NCBI GenBank assembly: GCA_017979445.1
Contig: CM030714.1
Span: 2,790,001-2,854,000, forward strand
Length of the DNA: 64,000 nt
Direction of reading: 5' to 3'
From: Akebia trifoliata
Taxonomy: Eukaryota > Streptophyta > Magnoliopsida > Ranunculales > Lardizabalaceae
Part shown: positions 1-11,156 of the stretch, in pieces
How the letters are laid out: every line of letters begins with the position of its first letter
Numbering within the stretch: the first letter of the stretch is position 1
Notes under the pieces: generated by a model
What the model saw: the letters and a program-made list of their open reading frames with translations, nothing else
Database searches by the model: none
What the model was told of the DNA's origin: nothing
Made by a program: the position numbers and the translations under genes

Positions 1-594
1 ACCTATTCAACCCAATCCAAACTAAACCCATCACCGTAAGCCCATCTAAATTAACCCTACCCATCAAAACACCAAAGCCCAACCTACAACCTAAAATCCA
101 ACCATTCTTTAATCCAAAACATTACCCAAGCCCAATTCTCCACCCAAGCCCAACATCACAACCAATCACCCAATATGACACATGTCATTACCCCCTTCCA
201 CCTCCCTCATCTAATCAACCAACCAACTTCATTACTTCCTTCCAAAAATTAATTCAACCCATAACCCTATCCTAACCTATCCTATCCATTCTCTCAAATC
301 AAACACTTATAACCTATCACCCTCCCCTAATCTACCCTCATCATTCCCTACAAAACCCATCTTTATACCTACACCTACACTCATCCTCTCAAATCAAACA
401 CTCATCATTTCCCATCAACTTATCTCAACTCTTCATTTCCACCCACTTTTACACATGTCATCATCTCCCTCACCCTCCCAAAATATCATCAACCACCTCA
501 TTAAATCACCCATTCTCTTAAATCAAACATCATTTAATCACAACCACCATCTTAAACTCACATCACCAAACACTCAACCAAAATGGGTTGGGTT

Positions 595-640
595 GGATCC
601 AAACCATTTGGGTCGGATCCAAACCATTTGGGTCAAAACT
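595..640. repeat. direct repeat in LTR U3
   Basis: The unit GGATCCAAACCATTTGGGTC occurs twice back to back within the putative U3. Repeated U3 blocks are common in LTR promoters. Confidence 0.75.
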
Positions 641-750
641 CACCCACACAAATACCCCTCAAATCCCATACCCTTCTCTTAAACCCTACATCATTCTACG
701 ACTTCTCATCATTTCACCCAACTCTACCCCTCAAAATAACTTACAAATTC

Positions 751-758
751 TATAAAAT
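751..758 (+). promoter_or_regulatory. TATA box of the LTR promoter
   Basis: TATAAAAT lies in a C-rich context downstream of the G-poor U3-like region and upstream of the repeated CTCAACT-rich segment, as expected for the U3/R boundary of an LTR. Seen in sequence; the role is inferred. Confidence 0.5.
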
Positions 759-1410
759 CCCCACCATTCTCAACTCTCAAGCCCTAATGAAAATTTGACA
801 AAAAAACTCTAAAAAATCACAACTCACCTCAACTCTCTACTCTTGCTTTACTCTCAACACCCAACTCTCAACTCTCTACTCTTGCTTTACTCTCAACACC
901 CAACTCTCAACTCTCAACTCTCAACCTTCTCTCAAACAAGTCAAGCAAGGAAAAAGAAATCAAAGGAAGTCAAAGGAAATCAAGGAAGGAACAAGGTGGG
1001 TTTGGACCAAGAACACCCCCCTCAACTTCCCTCCTCTACTCTCCATTTCTCTACACATTTGCATACACCCCATTATGGTCTAAATCACCAAAGGGCCCCT
1101 TCTTCATAAGGGTGCCCTCAATGATTTGAACCAACATCGAAACCCCTCACACTTGAGGGCACACATCGATTTTCTTTCATTTTTACTTTCTTTTTATTTC
1201 AAACAACCGAATCCGAGGTTACCACATTACGTGGATGGAGTAGGGTGCCTAACACCTTCCCTACTCCATAAATGGACCCCTTTACCTTTGAATCAAGGTT
1301 GGACCAAACATGCATTATCCAACGAGAGTCATCAAAAATGTCAAAATGACGTGTTTTTCAAAAGATACGACTTCGGGTGATCATTCACACCCATTTTCGA
1401 ATTTGAATGG

Positions 1411-1430
1411 TGGCGACTCCAAAACACCCC
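1411..1430 (+). other. putative retrotransposon primer-binding site
   Basis: TGGCGACTCC follows the putative LTR 3' end. A PBS starting with TGG pairs with the CCA end of a tRNA. The phrase 'ggtggcgactcc' is familiar from plant Tat/Ogre elements. The tRNA species was not determined. Confidence 0.5.
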
Positions 1431-1480
1431 AAAGTGGAGGGATGTTTCAAAAATATCGAAAATCCCGTGACCACAATTAT

Positions 1481-1781
1481 TATTAGTAAATTTTGGTGCG
1501 GTAGTAAAAGTTCTCTTCTATTAAAAGATTATAGATAAATTAAATGGGATATTATTATTAGAAAAAGTAAATTACTTAATCCGTGGTAACTTGAATATTC
1601 ATTTAGTACTTTTTTTCCTTCTTTTTTATGTCCCCTCACCCCTTTTCAATTGGTGAGACTGATGATTCAAATTGTAAAGATCGACAATTCAAATCATTGA
1701 GATCAATTTTTCATTTAATCATCGAGATCAACTTTTTACAATTGTTAAGTTCAATGATTATAAAGTGCCCTTAATTTTCTC

Positions 1782-1813
<32 letters not shown>

Positions 1814-1978
1814 TCTTTGCAAGTAGAGAGGCGAGGTAACAAGGTTAAGTGATTCATATTATTGATTGGTGATTTGTTCGATTTAGTAGCATGTAGATGG
1901 TAGAGCCTACAAAGGCAAGAATATGATTATGCATCCTGAAAATTTTGTGAATTTTACAGATGATTTTAGTTACGAACA
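1481..1978. other. non-genic AT-rich spacer with (ATT)n
   Basis: No coding signal. It holds an (ATT)n microsatellite at about 1782-1814 and AT-rich unique-looking sequence. Confidence 0.7.
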
Positions 1979-2341
1979 GGGGTGGAGTCAAGATTTTCCT
2001 GTAGTGGGGGCAAATTATGGTTAGTTGTATAGTTGAAGAACTTGGAGATGAATGATTTTAGAACGAAGAGGTTTTTGATTAGAAGTTGAAGAAAATGATA
2101 TTTAGATTATTTCCAATTAATATATGAGAAGGTCGGGTCAAGAGGCAATGTCATCAACAAAAAAAATTGAGGGGGGGCGGGGGGGAGGCAAAAATTGGAG
2201 GGAGGTGAGGGTGTGGGGGTAAATGGGGAGAGAGACGAGGGAGTGGGGACAAATGGGGCATGTAATTAGTTGAAATAATAGGAGTTTCGCAAAGTTACGA
2301 GGGGGCAATTGCCCCCACCAGCTACTTACTAGCTCCGCCCT
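1979..2341. mobile_element. MITE-like element with GGGCGGAG-type inverted ends
   Basis: The left end reads aggggtggagtcaag...gtgggggca. The right end is its imperfect reverse complement (tgcccccacc...agctccgccc). The interior is G-rich on + (2165-2240). GGGGCGGAGC-type termini are common in plant non-autonomous DNA elements. There is no transposase, and the superfamily is not assigned. Confidence 0.55.
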
Positions 2342-3471
2342 TGACTTCAAGGATCACAACAACAAAAATTGGTTTCAGTAGAATCTAGAGGTGGGATGCA
2401 ACGCCCACCTGAATGTCCTTTGTAAACACGATCTATGTTGCACTCATAAAGTCCATAATTTCCAGTACAATCCCTGCAGCAGAAAGCATAGCGGTTTCAA
2501 CTCACCTATTCGTGTGCCTACACAACCAATCAATTTATTAATGTATGTATTACATAGATTTGTGCAAAGCTGTCTTTAGTTTTATTAAAGAAAGCATCAC
2601 AAATAAACCTGGTAAAAATGTGAATTTTTTTTTTTTTTTTTTTTGGTTGTAGGTGTTTGTTTGGTGACCTCAGTAGTTGTGATAAAGGTACAGATGAGGG
2701 CGTTTGTTTCAATGTAAAATAGTTTGTAAAAGTAAATTATTCATTCCTAGGTAAATTGATGAAAAATACTAGGCTCAAATACCCACGCTTCGGGTGAGAC
2801 TAATCCCACTGTGAGAGAGAGACAGAGAATCAACTTACCAGCTTAGCTGACCGAGGACACAAGGAAAGCAATTAAAAGAAAAGAAACGATAAGGGATCTG
2901 ATCGACATTACAGCCATCGACTTGGAGACCATATTTTGTCAACTCTTCTCTATTATGTTCTTTAAATAGGGAGAGCCATGGTTTTCTTTAAATATAGTCA
3001 CCTCTTTTGATAATAAATCTTAGAATAATGGTATGCAGTGGCAAAGGCTCAGAATTGCACATCTTTTTCTTGTGTATCCCAATGAAAAAGATCTATAGTT
3101 TGTTGTCTTTGCCAAGCCGCATACCAAAACTGCGTGCATTCATCACGACTCTAAATCTTATAGTAGATTTTGCCACCTATATGTCTTAGAGATATTTTCT
3201 CACAGTGGAACGCACCATCATGGTTTCCATACCTGTTTTTATCCTTATTTGTCAAATTGGTTTTCATTGTAATACAAATGGAAATAATTGGAGGACAGGT
3301 GGACAACAATCTAGCATTTCATTCTAAGGATACCAATAGGTAGCATTTGCAAATGCATGTGTATTAAAAATAAATAAAAATAGGATTTATGTATGAGTAA
3401 CATTTCTATAATTGACTTTCCAATAATATATATTTCTATAATTAATTTAAATGCTTATTTTAGAATGAATA
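2342..3471. other. non-genic spacer; partly shared with 23.97-24.13 kb
   Basis: No gene could be supported. There is a poly-T run at about 2624-2644. The stretch 2940-3230 (motifs 'tctttaaatagg', 'aataaatctt', 'gattttgc', 'ctcacagtgg') resembles 23975-24130, so both may be remnants of one unrecognised repeat. Small open frames here have no recognisable protein content. Confidence 0.5.
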
Positions 3472-3691
3472 ATGATTTTTTTATGCCCCCTGTGACACAC
3501 CCTCACACGTAAGCCCTTGATGTGACATGTGCTAAAATCATAGATTATTTCCTCTGGATACACAATTTCACATATTTATGAGGATGTACAATTGAAATTG
3601 TGTATCCTAAAGGGAAAAATCTATGATTCTACATATGCCACATCAGGGCATGTGTGTTAGAAGGAGCATCAGAAAATCATGACTCTTTTAA
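3472..3691. mobile_element. MITE family 2, copy 1 (complete)
   Basis: The left terminus (tgattttttatgccccc) and right terminus (gagcatcagaaaatcatg) are inverted. Inside are a second inverted pair around 'ggatacacaatt...aattgtgtatcc' and the paired words 'tgatgtgacatgtg' and 'atatgccacatca'. Related copies lie at 5613-5765 and 16536-17518. About 220 bp and without coding capacity. Confidence 0.7.
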
Positions 3692-4199
3692 ACTTTTTAG
3701 TAGATAATTTAGTTCTATATTATGTTTGAGGATGATTTAGACATATACCCAATGTCCAAAAATTAATGTGAAATGCCTCCCTTGACCTCAATTTTTTTAA
3801 TAGATTAATAAAAACCAATTTAAATGCCCTGATCTTTGACTTTCAGTCAAAATTCTACTCTTCTCTTCCCAACTCAAATTGATTTTCGGGCAAAATTTTA
3901 AATCTCATCATCAACCTTAAGATTCTATAGATTTCACTTTCAAACATTAGGGTATATATAAGATTTTTGCAAAACTATGTGAAGAAAAATCAAAGGTTTT
4001 CTATAATGAGAGTTGGAGTTTTGCAACTTCATTGTAACTCTCTAACCGAATTCCAACATAACGGTTTAAGATGTTTTGGAAAGTAGAAAATGGTGGAATT
4101 TATGATAGAAAAATCTAGGGTTATATGTGTGAATGGTTAACATTGGGTTGAAAATAATGAAATCAAGATATGATACGGCATATTAAAACAAAAAATATA
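3692..4199. other. non-genic spacer
   Basis: AT-rich sequence with no recognisable gene, RNA or repeat structure. Confidence 0.6.
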
Positions 4200-4963
4200 G
4201 GGTTAATTACACTTTGACCCCATGTAGTTTGGCATAATTCCATGTTGACCACCTAACATCTTGATAATTGCACTTAACCCATCTTTCACTAATGTTGTTA
4301 AATTCAGATGTTATTTTACTATTTTACCATTTCATTTTATTTTTTGAGATGTTTACGAAAATGTGATAAACTTTTGATGAACTTACGATTCTGACTCACT
4401 GTTCATTTTAATTATCAAAACGTGAACGGACAACGAATTGGGCTGTTTTAAAATGACTATTTCACAGGTTTAAATTGACAATTTCGCTTTTAACCTATGA
4501 AATAGTCACTTTAAAACTACAAAATAGTCACTTTCAAAATCTCCGAATTTGTAATCCGTTCGCGTTTTGGTAATTAAAATGAATAGTGAGGTAGAATCGT
4601 AAATTTGTCAAAAGTTGATAATAAAATGGTAATTTACGCTTATTTTTTTTATAATAAAAAATAACTTTTACAATGATGATTAAAAATACCCCCATCTAAG
4701 CTGACACACTACTACATATGAACACATTCTTCCATGGGGATATTTATGTTTACCAAGAATAGTATTTTAAAACAGGGTAAAATGATCTCTATAAAATAAA
4801 AATAAAAATATTTTTTAATTATTTGATTGACGGCAAGTAGATTTGAAAGGAATGTAAATGAGCCCCCTAACTAACTATAAAGGTGGTAAGTGTAATGATC
4901 AAAATGTTAGGGGCTTAACATCAATTTATATCAAATCGAAAGGGGTCAAAGTGTAATTTACCC
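4200..4963. mobile_element. non-autonomous TIR element (~764 bp)
   Basis: The ends are inverted repeats: gggttaattacactttgac at the left and gtcaaagtgtaatttaccc at the right. A second inner pair flanks the centre (4470-4620: 'gacaatttcgct' and 'aaatagtcacttt', with 'aaaacgtgaacgg' and 'gttcgcgttttgg' opposed). There is no transposase. A stretch of the same interior recurs at 24595-24855. Superfamily not assigned. Confidence 0.7.
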
Positions 4964-5099
4964 AAACATATTGAAGGAGGCCTTTGAAGACGGTGAGCAA
5001 AGCAAGCATCTCAACAGTTCAAAACACAAGGGGATATCTCTAATATTCACCGAAACTTGGTGGAGGCATATCTCTAAGTCATTTATCATATAATATAAA

Positions 5100-5256
5100 T
5101 TAATGTTGGAGTGGGGGACACATGAGGGACATTTTGATGTGGTGGTGGGTTTATGTCCGTGGATACATTTTTTTCGAGATACAAGTAAAATGTATCTACG
5201 GGCATGCGCGTGTCACCACATCAAGGTATCCCTGTTGAGGTCACTCCAGTAGTAAT
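5100..5256. mobile_element. MITE family 3 ('ctggagtgacct' ends), copy 1
   Basis: The left end 'gttggagtgggggacac' opposes the right end 'gaggtcactccag'. Inner words 'gatgtggtg' and 'caccacatc', and 'ggatacattttttt' and 'aaatgtatctacgg', also pair, giving a near-complete foldback. Same family as 10138-10313, 12205-12306, 17589-17753 and 51843-52005. Confidence 0.65.
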
Positions 5257-5612
5257 CATATTATAAAGGTATTTTTGTAATTTAAAATACAATTAAGGAA
5301 ATTTTGAATTTATATCACACCTTTATCTCATTACGATAATAAAAGGATATTAGTTATTATAATTTTAAAAAGTTTAATAATGTGGTTTTAGAAATAATGG
5401 ATTTGTAATTTTATAAGATTTGAAGAAAAAAATCATGATAATTAATATAATAAGTTTAAATGTAATATGAAAACAATTTTGGAATTCAAATGTTCCATGT
5501 CACTAATCTTCTCTCATTAAAATAGTAAAGATGATTAATACTCTTTGCAAGGCTGAAGTGAAGTGAAATAAAAAATAAAAGAGTTGTGATTTTCTGGCAG
5601 GGGTTAGAATTA
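5257..5612. other. non-genic AT-rich spacer
   Basis: Nothing supported here except a 'tctctcattaaaatagta' word at about 5511-5528 that resembles a block conserved upstream of F-box genes at 25092, 34222 and 53240. Confidence 0.5.
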
Positions 5613-5765
5613 GAGATTTTTTCCCTTTGAGATAGATCACTATGTATCCCCATAAATATGTACATTATGTATCCCGAGACAAAGAATCTATGATTCTAAC
5701 ACATGCCACGACAAAGGGTATATGGGGATGTGTGTTAGAGGGAGGCATTAGAAAATCATTATTCT
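5613..5765. mobile_element. MITE family 2, copy 2 (left end lost)
   Basis: It retains the inner palindrome (tatgtatccccataaatatg / acattatgtatcccgag) and the right terminus (ttagagggaggcattagaaa), but the left terminus is replaced by 'gagattttttccc'. Confidence 0.6.
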
Positions 5766-6563
5766 AGATAAAATATCTCTAGAAACAATATAATTAATAT
5801 GGCTGACACTAAATATTTGAGATAAGGCTTTCATGATATTGATGAGATAGACCTTTAATATTGTGGTCCAAAGACTAGTTAAAAGGTAACTCTTTTTAGG
5901 TGCACATAATAAAAAATCCATCCTCCACTAAAATTTCATGAGGCATAATATAGCTTATCCTTTGGTGGACCTATGCAACAAGATTTGACCTGATTGGTGA
6001 TATTTGTCGAATGAATTTATCAATTTTAACTGATATTGAATTTTTGAGATCTGTTTTTGATGATAATATCGTTCAAACTTAATATAATTAGGATAAAAAA
6101 TCAATAAAATTACAATCTCATGTCTTTAAAATTTTATTGTTTTATTTTTCAAAACTACATAAAAATCTGATTTTTTTTATTACTGTAATATTCAAAACCA
6201 CCCTCATGCCACGTCAGCCAAGTAAAGAGTGAAAAAAAATTGAGTACTTAAAATATCTTTAGCTGTTATGGTGGTAGGTGTAAAATCAATATTCAATCCA
6301 ATAGCAATTTGACAAAAACATCACATTTTAAACGATTTTTTAATTAGTTTTGCAACGTGTACGGTTCCCTTCCCATAAATCTTATATTTATGAAAACTTG
6401 GCTTAGAAGAAATTAATTGTGATGAACGACTAGAGTTGACTTCGAGTGAACTCAGAAATCAGATCAGTTTTTAAAACCCTAACCTTAGCCATTGTTCCTA
6501 CCCCTTCTTCTGTGATATAGTTCTTCAACAAGACATTGAAGACTCTTTCTCTCAGAACCAACC
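5766..6563. other. upstream region of F-box gene at 6564
   Basis: AT-rich, no other gene. Close to the ATG are a TTGACTT word (6437; W-box core) and an AAACCCTAA word (6475-6483; the plant telo-box) in the presumed leader. Similar leader sequence (aactagcgttgac, tttttaaagccct) precedes the pseudogene at 11157, so these belong to the duplicated block. Regulatory roles are inference. Confidence 0.4.
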
Positions 6564-7751
6564 ATGGACAACTTCCCAGGAGACATCACCACCAACATAC
6601 TTTCAAGGCTCCCCATCAGATCTGTAATTCAATGCAGGTGCGTTTGCAAAACTTGGTGTTCTTTAATTTATGATCCTCAATTTCGTATTATGCACTTTCA
6701 TCGAACAAATCAAGCAAACCCCAACATCATCCTCCAACGTCGCTATGTGCGAAACGAATTATATTTTCTTGAAGATAATGATGATGAGAAGGAAAAACCT
6801 GAAGAACCCATCAGAGTTTCAAGGATTGATGCTCCTTTCATCGAATCCCCATTCGAAGTCTTCGGTTCCTGCAATGGGTTGTTATGTATTTCGCCTACCC
6901 ATAATCGAAAGGGAAATCCTCCAAATACCCAAATTTACATATTTAATCCCGCAACTGGAGAACACATGAAACTCCCCGAATTAACAATCCCCACATGTGT
7001 GCACGCACAATCTCTCTTGGGATTCGGTTTCAGTGATTCCACTCAAGAATTCAAGGTGGTACAAGTGTTAATTTATAAAGAATCGAGTTCGTCTCTGGGT
7101 TTGGAGTCTGTAGTTCAAGTTTGTACTCTAGGCAGCAATACATGGAGAATGATATGTAATGCACCCAATACGCTATTCGGGGAAGTTTGTTCATCGACAT
7201 TCGTCAATGGGTCACATCATTGGATGACCATCGGCCCCAATCCACCCGAAGGTCCCAGATCTTTAGTCTCAAGGATGGCAATTGTATCATTTGATTTTAA
7301 TGTTGAAGCATTTGGAGTTGTTCCGAAACCTGAACTTGTTATTAAGAACGTGCATCATCGACAGCGTTCTATCTCGACATGTTATCAACTTGGGGTGTTG
7401 GGAGGGTGTCTTTCTCTGGTGGATTGTTCTTCTGACGGAGCAATTGATGTATGGGTTATGAAGAGTTATAATGAGGAGTCATGGATCAAACAGTTTAGTA
7501 CAACACAACGAATGCCGTCTTGGTTGCGTACTGGATTACATATCCCAGTGTGCTTCCGAAAGAATGGCGAAATTTTACTACTGTATGATTCCAAAGATCT
7601 TGTATCTTATAATGCTGAAAGTGGAAAACATGGCTCGTTTCGACATGAGATTCAGAAATTGTTGGGTTTTGAATCTGATCAACCTTCTAATCTGTTTCTA
7701 GCTTTACCACACGTCGGGAGCCTAATTTTCCCAAATCAACCAATGGGGTAA
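6564..7751 (+). CDS. F-box protein with FBA domain, intact (395 aa)
   Basis: Predicted SCF ubiquitin-ligase substrate receptor (family knowledge; the substrate is unknown). The F-box spans about residues 3-42 (FPGDITTNILSRLPIRSV, CVCKTWCSL) and is the expected Skp1-binding surface. An acidic linker follows at 70-81 (EDNDDEKEKPEE). The FBA region begins at about residue 101 with GSCNGLLCIS, IYIFNPATGEHMKLPEL (124-140), LLGFGF and QEFKVVQVL (151-169), then a VCTLGSNTWR block, NGSHHWM, VSFDF, QLGVLGGCLSLVD and IDVWVMKSY. The C-terminus is the full ancestral type (EILLLYDSKDLVSYNAESGK ... LALPHVGSL). Single exon; the start is the first ATG and matches the paralogues. Length is normal for the family. 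A polyadenylation-type AATAAA lies at 7845. It is closest to the genes at 18295 and 11157. Confidence 0.93.
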   Translation: MDNFPGDITTNILSRLPIRSVIQCRCVCKTWCSLIYDPQFRIMHFHRTNQANPNIILQRRYVRNELYFLEDNDDEKEKPEEPIRVSRIDAPFIESPFEVFGSCNGLLCISPTHNRKGNPPNTQIYIFNPATGEHMKLPELTIPTCVHAQSLLGFGFSDSTQEFKVVQVLIYKESSSSLGLESVVQVCTLGSNTWRMICNAPNTLFGEVCSSTFVNGSHHWMTIGPNPPEGPRSLVSRMAIVSFDFNVEAFGVVPKPELVIKNVHHRQRSISTCYQLGVLGGCLSLVDCSSDGAIDVWVMKSYNEESWIKQFSTTQRMPSWLRTGLHIPVCFRKNGEILLLYDSKDLVSYNAESGKHGSFRHEIQKLLGFESDQPSNLFLALPHVGSLIFPNQPMG

Positions 7752-8420
7752 GACGGAAATGGTAAGGAAAGCGTGGTCGTAGTAGTTGATGTTGTTGGTG
7801 TTTGTAGTTGTCATTCTAGGATTATGTGTTATGTGAAGTGATGTAATAAAGGTTATTGCATTTTGTTTTAAATATGCTTTAAGTATCTTTGTTGTAAAAC
7901 CTTTGTATGTGGAGATCTTTAATAAATGTTTTAGAATGACATGTTATATATGCTTGGAGTATCTTAATTTGTTCTAAAATCTTTGTTAACTGTTTCAACA
8001 TTGTTTGTTAGATATGCTTTGCAGTTATGCCACATTTTCTTTAAATAGGGAGTCCGTTAAAGAATGAGCTTTCCTAGCATGTGTGTTACATGTTTTTAGA
8101 TCAAAGTGACGAGTTTTATAAGAAATTTTAGAATATGAGAAGATATAGTTGACAACATTCAGAAAACAGGCTGAATGAAATCATGATGTGTCATCGTCTC
8201 CTGTAATGAGATTTTGTCTCCTAACCTTTGCAGAATGTGTAGAAAAGCTGAACAAGTTAGTCTTTGTACAAACAAAATCATTTGGTCATCTTCAATGCTA
8301 TGGTCTTGTTTCCTAATCCTTCTTTTGTGCAGAGGATTTATAAACTACTTCCTCTTTTTTTCTCAAGAATTCTCACTATTTCTTAGATTGATGTGCTCAA
8401 TTTCCTTTTTGATTTGATAA
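7752..8420. other. downstream flank conserved between F-box blocks
   Basis: This 3' flank recurs after the pseudogene at 12126 (12127-12510 and 13906-14330) and after the gene at 19461 (19462-20110). Shared words include 'attctaggattatgtg', 'gtagttatgccaca' and 'gagattttgtctcctaacc'. The duplicated unit was therefore gene plus about 0.7 kb of flank. AATAAA words (7845, 7920) could serve as poly(A) signals. Confidence 0.75.
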
Positions 8421-10137
8421 TTACTCGCTTGTGGTTTTAATTTGAATTGCGGATCCTACTAATAATGGGTTTGGTACCATGATCTTCTACTTCAAATAGT
8501 GTTTGTTTGGTTAAAATAATCTTAAAGTTGAATAATAGGTTACAATATTTACCCAAGAAATTGAAGCTACGTGATTTTGGGAAGAAAAAACAGAGGGCAT
8601 TTCATTTCGATTGAAAGAATAAGAATATTATGGTTCATTAGAAGTGTGGAATGGATATCTAATTTCAAACCATGCAATCACTCAATGTGGCAATAAAAAT
8701 AACTATCACATTCTCATCGCTCAAACAAAAAAAATAAATAAACATGCAACATCACCTCGTGATAACATAAAGTAAATATTAATCCTAGATATCCATTCAC
8801 CAACACACACATCCAAAGAAAGTCTACACTCTCGTTTATGAAACATAAGACATCCTACTCGAAATGTGATATGTTAGAACTTCAATACTTCAATCATTTT
8901 TTTTCAAATTCAATCAATATTGAACACCTTTGAAAATAAACTTTACAATCGATTGTAAATATTAAAATTTATTTTTCTTAAAATATGTAAGAAAAATAGC
9001 TCAAAATGATTAAAACTGGATTTTTAAGGCAATTTGCATATGTACTGCAATGCAAGTTCAGATGACTAAATCTGAAAAATGAAAATTTCTGAATTTTTGT
9101 ATATGGGGCTCTAGGTGGGTCAATAGAGCTTGATCCTGGATTGACCGAACCCAAGAGTTGCTCACTCTCCAGTTCTTCTTGGGATAAATGGTCGATTGAC
9201 CAAGCTGGTATGTGGGTCGAATGAGTTTATGAGTCAATCGAATCAAAGAATTGTGCACCCTTAATTTATAACAAAACATTTAAGATTATTTAATCGAAAA
9301 CTACATGCATGGAAAACTATGACTATTAGGAAGATCTAGAAGTTCCTTACCTTAGATCTTTGTAGCGAAATCCTCGAAGAACTTGGAAGATTGATTTGGT
9401 TTGAAGTTCTCCTATCAAATGTGATAAAAAAAATCTTAGTTTTTTGGTTCCCCTTGAAGATTGCGACGATGCAATCGTTTTTCTTTTTTACGTCGAAACC
9501 TAACAAATCCTCCACGTAATCGAAAATCCAGTCGGAAGACGGAAAGAGGCTATGATTTATTTCTAGAGAAGAAAAGTACGTAAGAGTTGAAAATTTTTGA
9601 AAATTTTCTTAAGTTTTGTATTTATAGAGCCTCAGTGACGTAAAGGTCATTAAAGGATTTGTTTTCTTTTGTTTACTAAGTTTATGTCTCAAACTCCGAT
9701 TTAAGCAAATTTATAGTTTATTTTGATTAATTTTTCATTGGGATTCTAATAATTTAGTCTAATTTATCAAAATTCACATCTAGAAGAAAAAAAATCCTAT
9801 TTAATTGACCTAATTAGAATTGCCTCGAGAAATGCATTAAAAGTTTTTGCTCATTATACTTACTTTTACATTTAGACTTAATATTATCAAGGTCATTTTA
9901 CTATGTAATCTTCGACAACCCATAATTAGTATATTAAATTACAAATAAAATTTTCTAATACACTTGTATTTTTTATGCTGCTTTATAGTATACTTTTAAT
10001 GCTCAAAATCCATTGTTATAAACTGACTCCAAAAAATATTCCTCTAACGTGATAATGTGCACAGAATCATAATTTTTTTTTCCTTAAGTTAGACATGAAA
10101 AGAATTAATACTTTTGACACACGAACATTTTGAATAA
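8421..10137. other. non-genic spacer
   Basis: No supported gene. 9840-10137 is shared with 16200-16520 and 17520-17590 (words 'tttagacttaatattatcaa', 'actccaaaaaatat', 'acatgaaaagaa'), an older duplication of F-box upstream sequence. 8870-9660 has a repeat-like look (TTTATAGAG word at about 9623), but I could not define ends. Confidence 0.5.
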
Positions 10138-10313
10138 TGCTAGAGGGACCTCAAGGTTGATGCCAATTCCCAATTCTCACTTTGTTGATTTGGATGTGTG
10201 TACCGAACCATGGATGCTTTTCTTTGAGAGACGAGAGAGAAGCTTCTACAGTTTTGTGTGCACCTTCACGTGAGCAAAGTGTGAATCGATGTCAAGGTCA
10301 CTCCAGCACGGCT
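10138..10313. mobile_element. MITE family 3, copy 2
   Basis: The ends gctagagggacctcaagg and gtcaaggtcactccagc are inverted repeats. The inside is non-coding. An orthologous-looking copy sits at 17589-17753 in the paralogous block, so this insertion predates that block duplication. Confidence 0.75.
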
Positions 10314-11156
10314 CCAACATTTTTTCATATCTAAAATAGAGAAATATTTTCCTTACCAGATTTTAAGCCTTAGTAAGGGTCATTTTGCAAAAATGGATTT
10401 CCACATTAGCATTCTAACACCACATCCCTCTAAATTTCGTCGAAAAACTAAGATAAAAAAATATAATAATTTCAAAAAATAATTTTTGGGCTTGATCCAT
10501 GGTTTTGAAAATAGATAACTACTGAACTTCAACATAAGTTCAAAACCTAAAATTAAACTTTAACAGTGAAAATTAATTTTTCTTGAAATTCTTTTTTTCA
10601 AAGTTCATAGAATTGTATCCTTTACAACCCTGAAGCATCAGATCATATTTTTAAAGAAACCTCATAGTATACTTCTTGACATGAAAGTATATAGGAACTA
10701 TAAGTGCTTTACATTGAGATACGAGTAAAAAAGCATCTATGATTCCTATTCACTTTCACGTCACAAGTTCACGTCACAAAGTGTGATATGAGGTTCCAGC
10801 TTGAGGGGTTCTAGCTTGAGTTCACTCCAGCACAAGTCATTTTTAAATGCCACAAGTTGAGCCCAAAGACCTTTAGTAACTGTGAAATCCTTACTTGGTA
10901 TGGTTAGTTGGACTCTTGTAAATATCTTCAGTAGTTCTGTGGATCTAAAATCTAAAATTGATATTAAACCTATAATATTTTGACACCAAAATCACATGTT
11001 AACAACTTTTTAATTGTTTTGAAATGCTTTACTTTCCCATAAATCTATCATCCCTTCAAAAATTTGATCTCGGAAAAGGAAAAAAAAAAAAGGTTATTAA
11101 TTGTGATGAACTACTAGCGTTGACTTTTAGCTCCATAACCAGACCGGTTTTTAAAG
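10314..11156. other. upstream flank of F-box pseudogene, with family 3 debris
   Basis: Shared with 17754-18290 upstream of the gene at 18295 (words 'ttccacattagcattc', 'aagatctttagtaa', 'gttggactct'). 10660-10840 holds a second, rearranged family 3-like piece ending 'gagttcactccagcac' that the 18-kb block lacks. Confidence 0.6.

Larger units (their letters stand above)
1..1480 (+). mobile_element. LTR plus start of internal region, Ty3/gypsy (Tat/Ogre-like), truncated
   Basis: The first ~780 bases are strikingly poor in G on the + strand and rich in C and A. They are followed by a TATA box (751-758), short direct repeats (about 834-930, CTCAACT-rich), a U5-like stretch with 'agggtgcctaacaccttccc' (about 1241-1260), and a TGGCGACTCC tract at 1411-1420 that looks like a primer-binding site just after the LTR. 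From memory, this order and these phrases are typical of plant Tat/Ogre-lineage elements. No gag-pol follows: after about 1480 the sequence is ordinary AT-rich DNA, so the internal region is deleted. The left end lies outside the window. The small open frames inside (455-1380) are not genes. Lineage assignment is inference. Confidence 0.6.

Noticed and set aside
455..1380. Several open frames of 70-90 codons on the + strand
   Set aside because: They lie in the LTR, are low-complexity (Pro/Ser/Leu/His from C-rich DNA) and overlap repeats; they show no protein features.
6475..6483. AAACCCTAA as a telomeric repeat remnant
   Set aside because: A single unit only; better read as a telo-box word in the leader, with weak support.
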